Below, in pieces: positions 6,927 to 14,822 of a DNA stretch of 23,147 nt. The first letter of the stretch is position 1; the number at the start of each line of letters is the position of its first letter. The notes under the pieces were generated by a model, which saw nothing but the letters and a program-made list of their open reading frames with translations, was not told the origin of the DNA and searched no databases. A program made the position numbers and the translations under genes. This DNA comes from a virus, in the IMG/VR virus record IMGVR_UViG_3300048625_000067, positions 1 to 23,147 of that record. The stretch is one strand, 5' to 3'.

Positions 6927-8188
6927 TTGTAGATTCCTGTACCAATCTTAGGAGTTAAACGTTTTGCAACATTCTTCATACGCTTAGGAACACCTGTTCC
7001 TGGCTTGCCTGTGCCACCAGCAGCACCTGTTGCAAATCCACCAGCACCTGTGCCACCAGCAGTCATTTCACTAACTGTTTGCTTGTCTTCTGCTAACCCT
7101 TGACCTTTTAGTTGACGAGCGGTTTGATTCAATTGACTCAAACTTACGCTTCTTACACTATCAGCACCTAATGTCAAGTCAACGCTAAACGGTTGGCCGT
7201 TTTTATAAAAATGCAATTCATTGCTGGTTGTTTTAAAGTTCCCTGCTCCGTATTGGCGCAACACCTTCATAGCATCATCCATTGACATGGTTTCTGCAAC
7301 ACCTTCATTGGTGCCAGTGGCCAATCTATCGTGATCTTGATCGCGTTCAGCTTGTTGTGCAGCTAAACGCTTTTTACGGAAGATTTCGCGGAAGTATGCT
7401 TCGTCATCTGGATTGACACCAGGACTTGATGTGCCACGATATCTTGGCTTTGCTGGAGCATTGCGTGCAGCATAGTAATCTTCATCACTGTCGTAGTTGT
7501 GAGGGTTAACTTCATTCATTGTGCCGCCAGCATAGTACTTGCCGTCTTTGGCCAATGTTACTTCAACTGCTGAAAGTCCTCTAACTCCAACTAACGCAGC
7601 TGGAACTTTTACTACTTGTCCTTTTCCCGGATTGTCGGCATTGCGGCCTGCAAACTTATATTCTTTGCCACCCGCGGTGATAGTATAAGGTGCTGAACTG
7701 AAATCAATACCAGGAGTAAATCGACTGCTCAACGGAGCAGGTTGGCTAATTGCTTGTGGCGCATCAATTTGTGTAGTGGGCGCGTCTTGTGCATGTGCTG
7801 CACCGCCACCAAACATCATGCTGCCTGCAAGTGCTGCTCCTGCTAGATTTTCTTTCCAACCTTCTTCTAATTCTGCTTGCAACTGAGCTTCTGCTGATTC
7901 CAACGCAAACACTGGCATTGCATGTAGATCAACTTCTTGTTCTTCGTAGCTTAGATATTCGTACACAGTGCGCAAGTAGTCGTTGGCTAGTGTAATTTTT
8001 TCACTTACCCAACCTTCTAAGTTGCCACCCTCGCCCACTTGAGCTAGAATCTTGTGTAGCTTGATAGCGTAGTCTGCTGCGTGGTAGCAGTCAGCGCGGG
8101 CCATTTGTACTTCGTGGTCCGTGTGCATTTCACCTGCGTCTTGAGCGATAAATGCGTTGTGTTCTGTGATAAAATCTGTTGTCTTCAT
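6923..8188 (-). CDS. Modular protein with capsid-targeting start (MKTTDFITE), likely internal head protein
   Basis: This is a 421-residue modular protein whose first nine residues closely resemble the T4 internal-protein capsid-targeting sequence MKTYQEFIAE, including the terminal xTE/xAE cleavage site. Residues 10-90 form a helical module (DHEVQMARADCYHAADYAIKLH). At 113-134 there is a hydrophobic Ala/Gly segment ending AHAQDA. Residues 155-225 look beta-rich, and 255-285 form a charged helix. A GVAE junction (296-299) is followed by a DAMKVLRQYG...NELHFYKNGQPFSVDL module (302-362), then LAE (365-367) and a Gly-rich, basic C-terminal tail. No enzyme motif is recognised. It is transcribed first in its unit, with the octamer CTAAATAT at 8207-8214, and is coupled to the HD polyprotein downstream. 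Confidence 0.8.
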   Translation of the reverse strand: MKTTDFITEHNAFIAQDAGEMHTDHEVQMARADCYHAADYAIKLHKILAQVGEGGNLEGWVSEKITLANDYLRTVYEYLSYEEQEVDLHAMPVFALESAEAQLQAELEEGWKENLAGAALAGSMMFGGGAAHAQDAPTTQIDAPQAISQPAPLSSRFTPGIDFSSAPYTITAGGKEYKFAGRNADNPGKGQVVKVPAALVGVRGLSAVEVTLAKDGKYYAGGTMNEVNPHNYDSDEDYYAARNAPAKPRYRGTSSPGVNPDDEAYFREIFRKKRLAAQQAERDQDHDRLATGTNEGVAETMSMDDAMKVLRQYGAGNFKTTSNELHFYKNGQPFSVDLTLGADSVRSVSLSQLNQTARQLKGQGLAEDKQTVSEMTAGGTGAGGFATGAAGGTGKPGTGVPKRMKNVAKRLTPKIGTGIYK

Positions 8189-8206
8189 GCGAATTTCCTG
8201 TATATT

Positions 8207-8214
8207 ATATTTAG
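8207..8214 (-). promoter_or_regulatory. T4-late-promoter-like octamer CTAAATAT
   Basis: CTAAATAT directly after the stop of the 89-aa gene and 18 bases before the ATG of the 421-aa head-protein candidate. The sequence continues AATATACAGGAAA, so the motif and an AGGA ribosome site are compactly arranged. Confidence 0.45.
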
Positions 8215-8484
8215 TTACACAATAAACTTGAGGCCTGCACCTTGTCCGTTTACCGCAACATTGTTAGTGATAAATTGTGCGTCAGTGTTGCTGCATTTTT
8301 TGATGCGTAATTCGTGCCACCCATTGTCTAAATAAACTTCAATGTGCTCACGGATATAGTGTCTACTGGTTTCCCAAATAAACGTGCGCTCCGTTAGCAG
8401 TTGATCATCAACGTAGACTCTGTATGCTGGCGGAGTTGTGTCCCACTTGCACCAAACGTCTACGTCAATGCAAGTGTGGTTCAT
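8215..8484 (-). CDS. Small beta-rich protein, possibly carbohydrate-binding-like (89 aa)
   Basis: This is an 89-residue protein of alternating hydrophobic and polar residues that suggests a small beta-sandwich (VDVWCKWD, YRVYVDDQLLTERTF, HIEVYLDNGWHELRIKK, AQFITNNVAVNG). The pattern of a short ligand-like loop, then an extended acidic strand with WHELRI, resembles small carbohydrate-binding or Ig-like modules in phage virion proteins. The 156-aa protein at 10234-10704 has a comparable layout (HEFLVDLVDGDHRLEISLLN, then IVKDMLLNVEHIEIDDI), so the two may be diverged relatives. Its start overlaps the stop of the 571-aa gene (ATGA), which suggests joint synthesis with a packaged protein. Function is not established. 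Confidence 0.6.
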   Translation of the reverse strand: MNHTCIDVDVWCKWDTTPPAYRVYVDDQLLTERTFIWETSRHYIREHIEVYLDNGWHELRIKKCSNTDAQFITNNVAVNGQGAGLKFIV

Positions 8485-10196
8485 TTTCTAGCCTTTAGTG
8501 TTGCTAACTGCTCTTGTAACTGTGTTAAACGACTTAATAACTGCTCTGCTTCTTTGACCTTGTGCTTAGGTAACTTACGGGTTAGGCCGTATGCTTGCAT
8601 CATTTTAGGTAATGTACTAGCATCAACGTCATTTTGATCACCCATAGTGGCCATTACGTAACGTGGATCTTTACTGTTGCTAACAACGCCAACGCCTGCC
8701 GCGTCTTCGCCTAGTGGATTATGCAATGCACCCCAGCCAGGATGACGTGGATCGTTAATATCCAATGAGCTATCGTCTGCTGGTTTGCGTTTAGCTAGAC
8801 GTTCTTTCTCGTGTTCTTTGTCAATCAAGTCACCAACCAATGCTTTCACTGGATCAGTTTTGCGTAGTTCTTCACGTGCTCTTAACTGTGCCATGTGACG
8901 ATTGAAGTCTGCTGCATTAAATGGGGCATTATGGTCGTATGCTTCATCAATGGCATCATCTGGTAATTCTACATTAAATTTTATTGCAAGTTCAGCTCTA
9001 AAATTGTCATATGCTTTGCTATTATCGAATATAAACGTGTGTGACATTCCGTGTTTGCTTGTTTGATTGCTCGGGAATTTAATAGTCTCGCCTGCATCGT
9101 TTACAAATAAGTATTGATTTCCACTTTTTCCAACCAGAGTTGCATGGATAAGATCGGAGTTGAGAGGTATGATTCTATTCTGAATCAACATCAATGGAGT
9201 CACAATGTATTTTTTATTTTTTACTGGCGTACTAGAAAATCTATCTAGCCCGGTGAAATATTCAGTAGTGTGGTCATCTGATTCTAGCAATGTTCCATCA
9301 ATGTGGTATGCTTCGAAGATAGCCATCTTGTCTTCTATTGACAGCTCCTCGCCCAACTCCGTCCACTGCGGGACTGCATTTTCATTGGCATGTTTAAAGT
9401 ACTGCACTTCGCGTTCGTGCTTTTGTGCAGCGGCTTTAGTTGGGAAAGTTCCTAGATTTTTGTTACCATGCTTACTAAGCAAACGGTATTGGCTACCGTG
9501 TTTGACGATATGCTCGCTAATACCAGGAATAGCACTTGCACTGTCTGTGGCGTGTGGACTAATAGAGTCCTCGTTCATTGGGATTTTGTCTAAGATGCGG
9601 CCCACTTCCGGGTCATTGCGTCCATACATTTGCAATAGGTATTCGCCACGTGCTTTAGCATCGCCACGGATACTGTTCCACAATGCGCGATTTTCGGTGC
9701 CGTGACTAGCATCGTACTGCTGACCATTGATTGTGATGACTTTCTTGCGTTCCGCTGCAATAATAACGTAGCCATGCTTGTCGGCAGTTTGGCACTTGCT
9801 TAGATCTTCAAACTTTTGATAGTAACTAGGCTGGCCATCTTTCTTGTAGCTACCAGGCTTCAAACGATCTGCGTCAGGGGCGCCAACTGCAACTACAAAC
9901 ACAGTAGATGCAGGGTCAAATTGTGGGGGAAGGATGTAAGGGCTTTTAACTTCTAGTATGCGATCATTAGGCACACCTGCGGCGTGCATTAGCACTGTTT
10001 TGTCTGTGAAGTTAAAGGGACTTTTAGGCAGTTCTGTCTTGTTGCTGGTTGCAATGTAGACGTTGTCGCGACCGTATTTGGCTTGTAGGCTTTCAAATAC
10101 GTCGCGATGTCCTAGATGAAAGGGCTGGAAACGCCCAGGATAAATTACGACTAGTTGCGGTTGAGCCGCTTCGGTAAACATTTCAGCAATAAACAT
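8481..10196 (-). CDS. HxGH-type nucleotidyltransferase polyprotein, likely packaged
   Basis: This is a 571-residue modular protein. Residues 12-205 form a nucleotidylyltransferase domain of the NMNAT/cytidylyltransferase superfamily. It opens with VVIYPGRFQPFHLGHRDVF, containing the HxGH motif (H27, H30), and continues with YIATSNK and VVAVGAPDADR. The GRFQPFHLGH form is most like NadM/NadR-type adenylyltransferases, so NAD-related or nucleotide-sugar chemistry is plausible. Residues 226-270 form a basic KHGSQYRLLSKHG...TKAAAQKHEREV module. The middle (320-420) is unrecognised, and 540-571 is a coiled-coil-like Leu-rich tail. The leader MFIAEMFTEA contains two head-protease-like sites (IAE and FTE). 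The octamer at 10215-10222 precedes it. Substrate and packaging are inferred. Confidence 0.82.
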   Translation of the reverse strand: MFIAEMFTEAAQPQLVVIYPGRFQPFHLGHRDVFESLQAKYGRDNVYIATSNKTELPKSPFNFTDKTVLMHAAGVPNDRILEVKSPYILPPQFDPASTVFVVAVGAPDADRLKPGSYKKDGQPSYYQKFEDLSKCQTADKHGYVIIAAERKKVITINGQQYDASHGTENRALWNSIRGDAKARGEYLLQMYGRNDPEVGRILDKIPMNEDSISPHATDSASAIPGISEHIVKHGSQYRLLSKHGNKNLGTFPTKAAAQKHEREVQYFKHANENAVPQWTELGEELSIEDKMAIFEAYHIDGTLLESDDHTTEYFTGLDRFSSTPVKNKKYIVTPLMLIQNRIIPLNSDLIHATLVGKSGNQYLFVNDAGETIKFPSNQTSKHGMSHTFIFDNSKAYDNFRAELAIKFNVELPDDAIDEAYDHNAPFNAADFNRHMAQLRAREELRKTDPVKALVGDLIDKEHEKERLAKRKPADDSSLDINDPRHPGWGALHNPLGEDAAGVGVVSNSKDPRYVMATMGDQNDVDASTLPKMMQAYGLTRKLPKHKVKEAEQLLSRLTQLQEQLATLKARK

Positions 10197-10214
10197 AAAA
10201 ATTCCGTTATTGCT

Positions 10215-10222
10215 GTATTTAG
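10215..10222 (-). promoter_or_regulatory. T4-late-promoter-like octamer CTAAATAC
   Basis: CTAAATAC 19 bases upstream of the 571-aa polyprotein start, in the short gap after the 156-aa gene. The intervening leader ends CGGAATTTTT before ATG, with only a weak ribosome site. Confidence 0.45.
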
Positions 10223-10233
10223 TCTAAAATGGC

Positions 10234-10704
10234 TTATAGGTTTTCCAATAGCCAAAGGTAGAATGGGCTGCTAAATTCAAGGATGTAGGTCCCGTTCCAT
10301 CCCATGTTTACACACTGCTCAATGCGATCAACAATAGCACCATTATATACCTGCTTCTTAACTGGAGCGTAATGGCTCTTAGAATGTCGCAAATGTCCAA
10401 TATCAATGTCGTCAATTTCGATATGTTCGACGTTAAGCAGCATGTCCTTTACGATGGTAAAATTTACGCCGTCATTGTCCTTGACAGTGTCTGAGTTCTC
10501 TTTGTTTAGCAAAGAGATTTCCAAGCGATGATCACCATCAACTAAATCTACCAGGAACTCATGATATTCGGTCTCGCCTGATGCGGCAGTAATAATACCT
10601 GCTGCATACTCTTTACCGGAAACTGCAATACTGTACTGGGGTTTTTTGTCCCAGTACGTACCACTAATACCAATACGAAACTTGATCTTTTCAATTTCTT
10701 GCAT
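10234..10704 (-). CDS. Beta-rich protein, possible carbohydrate-binding module (156 aa)
   Basis: This is a 156-residue protein without recognised catalytic motifs. The alternating pattern FRIGISGTYW / YSIAVSGKEYAAGII / EYHEFLVDLVDGDHRLEISLLNKENSD / DMLLNVEHIEIDDIDIG suggests a beta-sandwich like the small calcium-dependent xylan-binding-type carbohydrate modules seen in phage structural proteins. The Asp/Asn-rich loop NKENSDTVKDNDG could bind a metal; this is inference. The C-terminal part (VNMGWNGTYILEFSSPFYLWLLENL) is aromatic and may be a separate strand-helix unit. Its ATG overlaps the stop of the glycosyltransferase gene (TAATG), which links it to sugar handling. It could be a virion decoration protein. 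Confidence 0.65.
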   Translation of the reverse strand: MQEIEKIKFRIGISGTYWDKKPQYSIAVSGKEYAAGIITAASGETEYHEFLVDLVDGDHRLEISLLNKENSDTVKDNDGVNFTIVKDMLLNVEHIEIDDIDIGHLRHSKSHYAPVKKQVYNGAIVDRIEQCVNMGWNGTYILEFSSPFYLWLLENL

Positions 10705-11597
10705 TATGCGTCCTTTTTAACGGCCATGCTCATTGCGTCTGTTAATGCTTGTGGCAACTGCTGTCCTTCCGGCTGTGCAACTGGTGCACCAAATTGAGGC
10801 ATCTTGCTCAAGTCGCCTTGGAATTCGTAGTGACCGATGTGGTTCAACAACACTTTACCGTGCGCCCAAATCTCGCCGCCAAGTTTTTGCCAACGTCGGC
10901 AGAACAACCAGTCTTCGCTCAAGTAATGGCCGCGCTCGTCAATTTCACAATCAAAGATGCTGTACATCATTGGCTCGTATTGCTTACCTAAGCCTACGTC
11001 ATCAACATACTTGGTCTCTGGATGCGCTGCAATTAACTTAGCGTAAACATCACGTTTAAACATCAAGAATCCTGTGCCCATTGTATCCACTGTAAAGATA
11101 TCGCCTTGTACCTTTGTTTGTGGGTTCAAGTTAATAACGTAGTTAACTGGCAATGCTTTCTTGGGGTAGAGGCCGCCAATAACGTCCTTGTCACATGCCA
11201 TCATCTTCAGCGGAGCATCAGGTTCAAATCGGATGTCAGCATCAATGAAGAAGAAATGCGTAGCTTGAGCATTGGTCATCATCTTGGCCATTAAGTTGTT
11301 GCGAGCACGAGTAACCAATGACTCATTAACCATTGTGTCAAGGCTCCAGTTCAGACCCACTTGTTGTGCAAGCAAGATAAAACGCAACAAACTGGTTACA
11401 GTTGGCTCACTCATCATACCGCCGTAACATGGAATACCGATGTGTAAATGGCACTTAGAGAAATCAAACGGTGTACCTTGTGGCTTCGGAGCAGGTGTTG
11501 CTGTTTGTTGTGCTGCTGCTTCTGCTGCTGCTTTGATTGCAGCGATAGCGTCAGAGGTAGATTGCCCAGAGGCAGGGGTGGATACTTTTTTAACCAT
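10704..11597 (-). CDS. GT-A fold glycosyltransferase
   Basis: This is a 297-residue glycosyltransferase-like protein. An Ala/Gln-rich, low-complexity N-terminus (1-42) precedes a GT-A core. HIGIPCYGG begins at 52, TRARNNLMAKM is at 97-106, and HFFFIDADIRF (114-124) contains the metal-binding DxD motif (D119-A-D121). MGTGFLMFKRDVY (173-185) is the acceptor-side segment, SEDWLFCRRWQKLGG (227-241) contains the ED motif used as catalytic base in GT2-like enzymes, and NHIGHYEF (252-259) is a His motif. The pattern is that of phage-encoded GT2-like transferases that modify DNA bases, virion proteins or host surface glycans; the sequence does not say which. The preceding 55-aa gene lies 17 bases upstream. 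The downstream beta-rich gene is translationally coupled. Confidence 0.82.
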   Translation of the reverse strand: MVKKVSTPASGQSTSDAIAAIKAAAEAAAQQTATPAPKPQGTPFDFSKCHLHIGIPCYGGMMSEPTVTSLLRFILLAQQVGLNWSLDTMVNESLVTRARNNLMAKMMTNAQATHFFFIDADIRFEPDAPLKMMACDKDVIGGLYPKKALPVNYVINLNPQTKVQGDIFTVDTMGTGFLMFKRDVYAKLIAAHPETKYVDDVGLGKQYEPMMYSIFDCEIDERGHYLSEDWLFCRRWQKLGGEIWAHGKVLLNHIGHYEFQGDLSKMPQFGAPVAQPEGQQLPQALTDAMSMAVKKDA

Positions 11598-11614
11598 GTT
11601 TACTTTCTTGTGGA

Positions 11615-11782
11615 TTAACCAGCTGCAACTTCGACGACTACGCCGCTTGCAACCAATTCTTGTGTTACTTGTTCTAGACTAGCAACAACTTCTTCAGTTG
11701 CTAGATCTGGGTACTGGTCTTCAGAATCCTTAACTAGTTTGCTAAGTCTGATTACGATCACTTGTTCTTGAATTTTTGCCAT
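11615..11782 (-). CDS. Small acidic protein of unknown function (55 aa)
   Basis: This is a 55-residue frame from an ATG at 11782 to TAA at 11615, with a strong AAGGAG Shine-Dalgarno sequence 5-10 bases upstream. The product starts MAKIQEQVIVIRLSKLVKD and ends SGVVVEVAAG. It is predicted as strand-helix-strand, acidic, with no motif recognised. It is the first gene after the octamer at 11807-11814 and precedes the glycosyltransferase in the same unit. The combination of promoter motif, ribosome site and uninterrupted frame supports a real small gene. Confidence 0.65.
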   Translation of the reverse strand: MAKIQEQVIVIRLSKLVKDSEDQYPDLATEEVVASLEQVTQELVASGVVVEVAAG

Positions 11783-11806
11783 GTAAGGCTCCTTGATATT
11801 ATAGTA

Positions 11807-11814
11807 GTATTTAT
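11807..11814 (-). promoter_or_regulatory. T4-late-promoter-like octamer ATAAATAC
   Basis: ATAAATAC, 7 of 8 matches to the T4 late core TATAAATA when aligned on TAAATA, lies 25 bases before the 55-aa gene and just beyond the end of the ClpA operon. It marks a change from the chaperone unit to the glycosyltransferase unit. Confidence 0.5.
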
Positions 11815-11815
11815 T

Positions 11816-12565
11816 TCACAGTTTCACGATCTCGTGAATTTTTCCAACCATTCCCGGAGCAATCAATCCAATCATGGACATGATGCTAGGATCATTTGTG
11901 TAAACAAAGCATCCCCAAATGTATTTCAACGGGCCTTCTAACATCTGCATATTGGCTTTGGAAACTTTGACTTCGTCTTCCATTGTTTTTAAATAATTAA
12001 CAACCAACTGTTTAGTTTCCATGCTGTATGAACCGTCCCTGAGCACTATCTTGTACTTGTATTCTTGTTTGGAATTAGGTGCTGCGATAATGTGCCCTGC
12101 TTCTAGCAATGACTGCTGTTCCGGACTTGCTGGAGTACTAACACTTAACAGTCTACCAGCAATAGTTCTATCGTAGTTTAGCCTTGTGGCAATGTTCATG
12201 AGCGTTTGCTCATCTTTGGTATAAATTTGTACCCACGGTTCTTCGATGCGCATTCGAATCTTTCCGCAGTAGCCGTTTTTAATACTGCGCAATTCTTCAA
12301 GAAAAGCTGGGTCTGCCTTATTAAGTTCAGCCAGTTGCCTTGAAGCCCAACTCGATGAGCCGCCCCAACTGCCACCATAATTGTATTGCTTACTTTTACG
12401 CTCACTAATGTGATTAGCGATGTAAGTAGTGGGCCTTGCATCAATGATCGATCTTGCACCATAAGCTTCTACAACCAGCTTGTAACAATACTGGCTATAG
12501 AACTGCTTACGGGTATCTTCGCAAACGATATTAGGATTTAGGCTGGTCCAGAACAATGAATCCAT
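11816..12565 (-). CDS. Unknown protein downstream of ClpA (249 aa)
   Basis: This is an unrecognised 249-residue soluble protein. Visible features are a Gly/Ser/Trp patch YNYGGSWGGSSSWASRQL (residues 62-79), a segment IRMRIEEPWVQIYTKDEQTLMNIA that reads as strand-helix, and a C-terminal region with YIWGCFVYTNDPSIMSMIGLIAPGMVGKI containing hydrophobic helices. No catalytic motif could be assigned. The first 35 bases overlap the end of the clpA-like gene in another frame with no clear Shine-Dalgarno sequence, so translation probably depends on ClpA translation. By position it belongs to the chaperone operon and could be a substrate, adaptor or replication protein; this is only context. Confidence 0.7.
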   Translation of the reverse strand: MDSLFWTSLNPNIVCEDTRKQFYSQYCYKLVVEAYGARSIIDARPTTYIANHISERKSKQYNYGGSWGGSSSWASRQLAELNKADPAFLEELRSIKNGYCGKIRMRIEEPWVQIYTKDEQTLMNIATRLNYDRTIAGRLLSVSTPASPEQQSLLEAGHIIAAPNSKQEYKYKIVLRDGSYSMETKQLVVNYLKTMEDEVKVSKANMQMLEGPLKYIWGCFVYTNDPSIMSMIGLIAPGMVGKIHEIVKL

Positions 12566-14822
12566 CTTCGTTTACAGTAGGTTGTGGTGCGATGTCAAAC
12601 GCTGATTGTGCTTCGAATGTAAACTCTTTGTTAACGTAGTCCACTACCATGATAGTGTTAGGACCGATATTATCAAACAAGATCTTCTTACTCAACGGTA
12701 CTTTGATCAAGTCGTTAATCTTACGTTGCACAGGGCGAGCACCCATCTTAGCATCAAAGCCTGTAGCAATGATTTCATCAATGGCCGACTCGCTCAAGCG
12801 CACTTTGATTTGACGTTCTGCAAGCAATACGTTGATTTCGTTAACAAACTTGCTAACAATCTTACGCATACTCAGCTGGTCCAGCTTGTTGAACTTGACA
12901 ATGCCATCTAAGCGATTGCGGAATTCTGGTTTAAAGAAGTCCTTAACTGCTTTGTCGTCTTCGTCAGTCTTTTGCATACTGCGACCAAAACCAATGTTGT
13001 TACGCTCGTTTGCTGCTGCACCCAAGTTACTTGTAAGGATCACAATACAGTTACGGCAGTCAGCTTTCTTGCCGTTGCTGCTGGTAACCATACCTTCGTC
13101 CATCAAGCTCAACAAGATGTTAGACACGTCGGGGTGAGCCTTTTCAATTTCATCCATCAAGATGATACTGTTAGGGCTTTTCTCAACGTCACTAATCAAC
13201 ATGCCGCCACCCAAGTTACCATCGTCGTAACCAACGTAGCCGGGAGGCGCACCAATCAGTTTAGCAACCGAGTGCTTTTCTTGATACTCACTCATATCGT
13301 AACGCAACAGTTTCATGCCCAAGTTCTCTGCCAGCAACTTAGCCAGTTCAGTTTTACCTGTGCCAGTTGGGCCAAGGAACAAGAAGTTACCAACGGGTTT
13401 GTTCAAGCTCTTCAAACCAGCTCGTGCCACGTAGATCTTTTCCAGCACAGAATCAACTGCTGAATCTTGTCCATACAGTTTAACTTTGATGTTGCTCTCA
13501 AGATTAGTGATTGCACCACCGTTGTTGGTATTACCAATTTGCTCAACTGGGATCTTAGTGAACTTGCTGATTGCATCCACAATGTGACTACGTGTAACAA
13601 CAAAGTCCACAGTCTTGATCTTAAGACGTGCGCATGTGCTGTCAATCAAGTCAATTGCCTTGTCGGGCAGTTTCTTGTCAGTTTGGTAACGAACGCTAAG
13701 GTCAACTGCCGCGTCAATAGCCTCGTCTGTAATAACACCACCGTGGAATGATTCAAACTTCTCTTTGAGACCTTTGAGAATATCTTTAGCAACTGCTGGA
13801 GTAGGCTCGTCAACAGTGATGCGTTGGAAGCGGCGCATCAATGCGCGATCCTTTTCAAAGCTCTGGCTGTATTCTTCCCAAGTTGTACTGGCCAACACTT
13901 TGATTTGACCTTTGGTCAGTGCAGGCTTAATCATGTTACCAAAGTCAACACTGCTGTTGCTGCCCGAGCCTGCACCACGCATTTGGTGTGCTTCGTCGAT
14001 AAACAAGATTGCTTTGCCTTTGGCTTTGAGGCCTTTGATAACGTCTTGGAACTTTTCTTCAAACTCACCGCGGTACTTAGATCCAGCAAGCAAGCTACCA
14101 ATGTCCAAGTTGTAGACAGTGTGATCTTTCAAGTACTCGGGCACAGTGCCGTTGACAATGTTGAGTGCAAGGCCTTCTGCAATAGCAGTCTTACCCACAC
14201 CTGGGTCACCAATCAGCAAAACGTTGCTCTTGTTACGCTTGGCCAGCACTTCTGCAATTTCGTCCAGTTCGTATTCGCGGCCAATCACTGGATCGATTGT
14301 GCCTTCAATTGCCTGCTTATTCAAGTTGGCACAGTACTGCTCGATAAACTCGTCAGCTTTTTCTTTGCCTGCTTCTTTGCGATGTGCTTCTTCTGTGTAG
14401 TGCTTGTTGTAGTAGTCAACAAGTTTTGCACGATCCATGCCATACTTAACCATGAAGTAGTGTGCATAGGTACTGTTTTCAGAGTGCAAGCTCAGGAACA
14501 AGTCAATGACTTGAACGTGTGTACGTGCAGAGAATAGCACCTGGGTAAATGCTCGATTAAACACACGCTCGAGGGCATGTGTCTTCTTTGGCTCTGTGAC
14601 ATTGGGATTAACCAAATCTGTTAGTCCTGCAATGTATGTTTCCAGGTCTTTGATCAAGCCATCAGTGTCAATGCCGTAGCCGTAAATCAATTCGTTGAAT
14701 GGCTTGTACTTGACAAGACAGAGCAACATGTGTTCTGCAACCACGTACTCGTGTTTGTGTTCTTTTGCAAGGTTTGTTGCTTCTGCAACGATGTGGTCAA
14801 TTTCTGGATTAGTTTGTAGCAT
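12531..14822 (-). CDS. clpA: ClpA-like AAA+ unfoldase with IGF loop
   Basis: This is a 763-residue Hsp100 protein with two AAA+ domains, the same length class as bacterial ClpA. An N-terminal Clp-N repeat region covers about 1-145 (AEHMLLCLVKY). D1 has Walker A GDPGVGKT (205-212), Walker B FIDEAH (274-279) and a following RRFQRI segment. D2 has Walker A GPTGTGKT (484-491), Walker B ILMDE (554-558) and FRNRLD near 634-639. The coiled-coil middle domain of ClpB is absent between D1 and D2. NNIGFGRS (I610-G611-F612) falls where ClpA carries the IGL/IGF loop that docks on ClpP, so the protein could feed host ClpP. No ClpP gene is in the window. Its start overlaps the dnaJ stop by 14 bases. Confidence 0.92.
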   Translation of the reverse strand: MLQTNPEIDHIVAEATNLAKEHKHEYVVAEHMLLCLVKYKPFNELIYGYGIDTDGLIKDLETYIAGLTDLVNPNVTEPKKTHALERVFNRAFTQVLFSARTHVQVIDLFLSLHSENSTYAHYFMVKYGMDRAKLVDYYNKHYTEEAHRKEAGKEKADEFIEQYCANLNKQAIEGTIDPVIGREYELDEIAEVLAKRNKSNVLLIGDPGVGKTAIAEGLALNIVNGTVPEYLKDHTVYNLDIGSLLAGSKYRGEFEEKFQDVIKGLKAKGKAILFIDEAHQMRGAGSGSNSSVDFGNMIKPALTKGQIKVLASTTWEEYSQSFEKDRALMRRFQRITVDEPTPAVAKDILKGLKEKFESFHGGVITDEAIDAAVDLSVRYQTDKKLPDKAIDLIDSTCARLKIKTVDFVVTRSHIVDAISKFTKIPVEQIGNTNNGGAITNLESNIKVKLYGQDSAVDSVLEKIYVARAGLKSLNKPVGNFLFLGPTGTGKTELAKLLAENLGMKLLRYDMSEYQEKHSVAKLIGAPPGYVGYDDGNLGGGMLISDVEKSPNSIILMDEIEKAHPDVSNILLSLMDEGMVTSSNGKKADCRNCIVILTSNLGAAANERNNIGFGRSMQKTDEDDKAVKDFFKPEFRNRLDGIVKFNKLDQLSMRKIVSKFVNEINVLLAERQIKVRLSESAIDEIIATGFDAKMGARPVQRKINDLIKVPLSKKILFDNIGPNTIMVVDYVNKEFTFEAQSAFDIAPQPTVNEDGFIVLDQPKS

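Noticed and set aside
9205-9705. Plus-strand open frame (166 codons)
   Set aside because: It is antisense to the 571-aa polyprotein gene, with a Cys/Ser/Leu-rich product typical of antisense frames.
13824-14537. Long plus-strand open frame (237 codons)
   Set aside because: It is fully antisense to the clpA-like gene, its product is Cys/Phe/Val-rich without any domain, and no ribosome site is present. It is a shadow of the codon use on the other strand.
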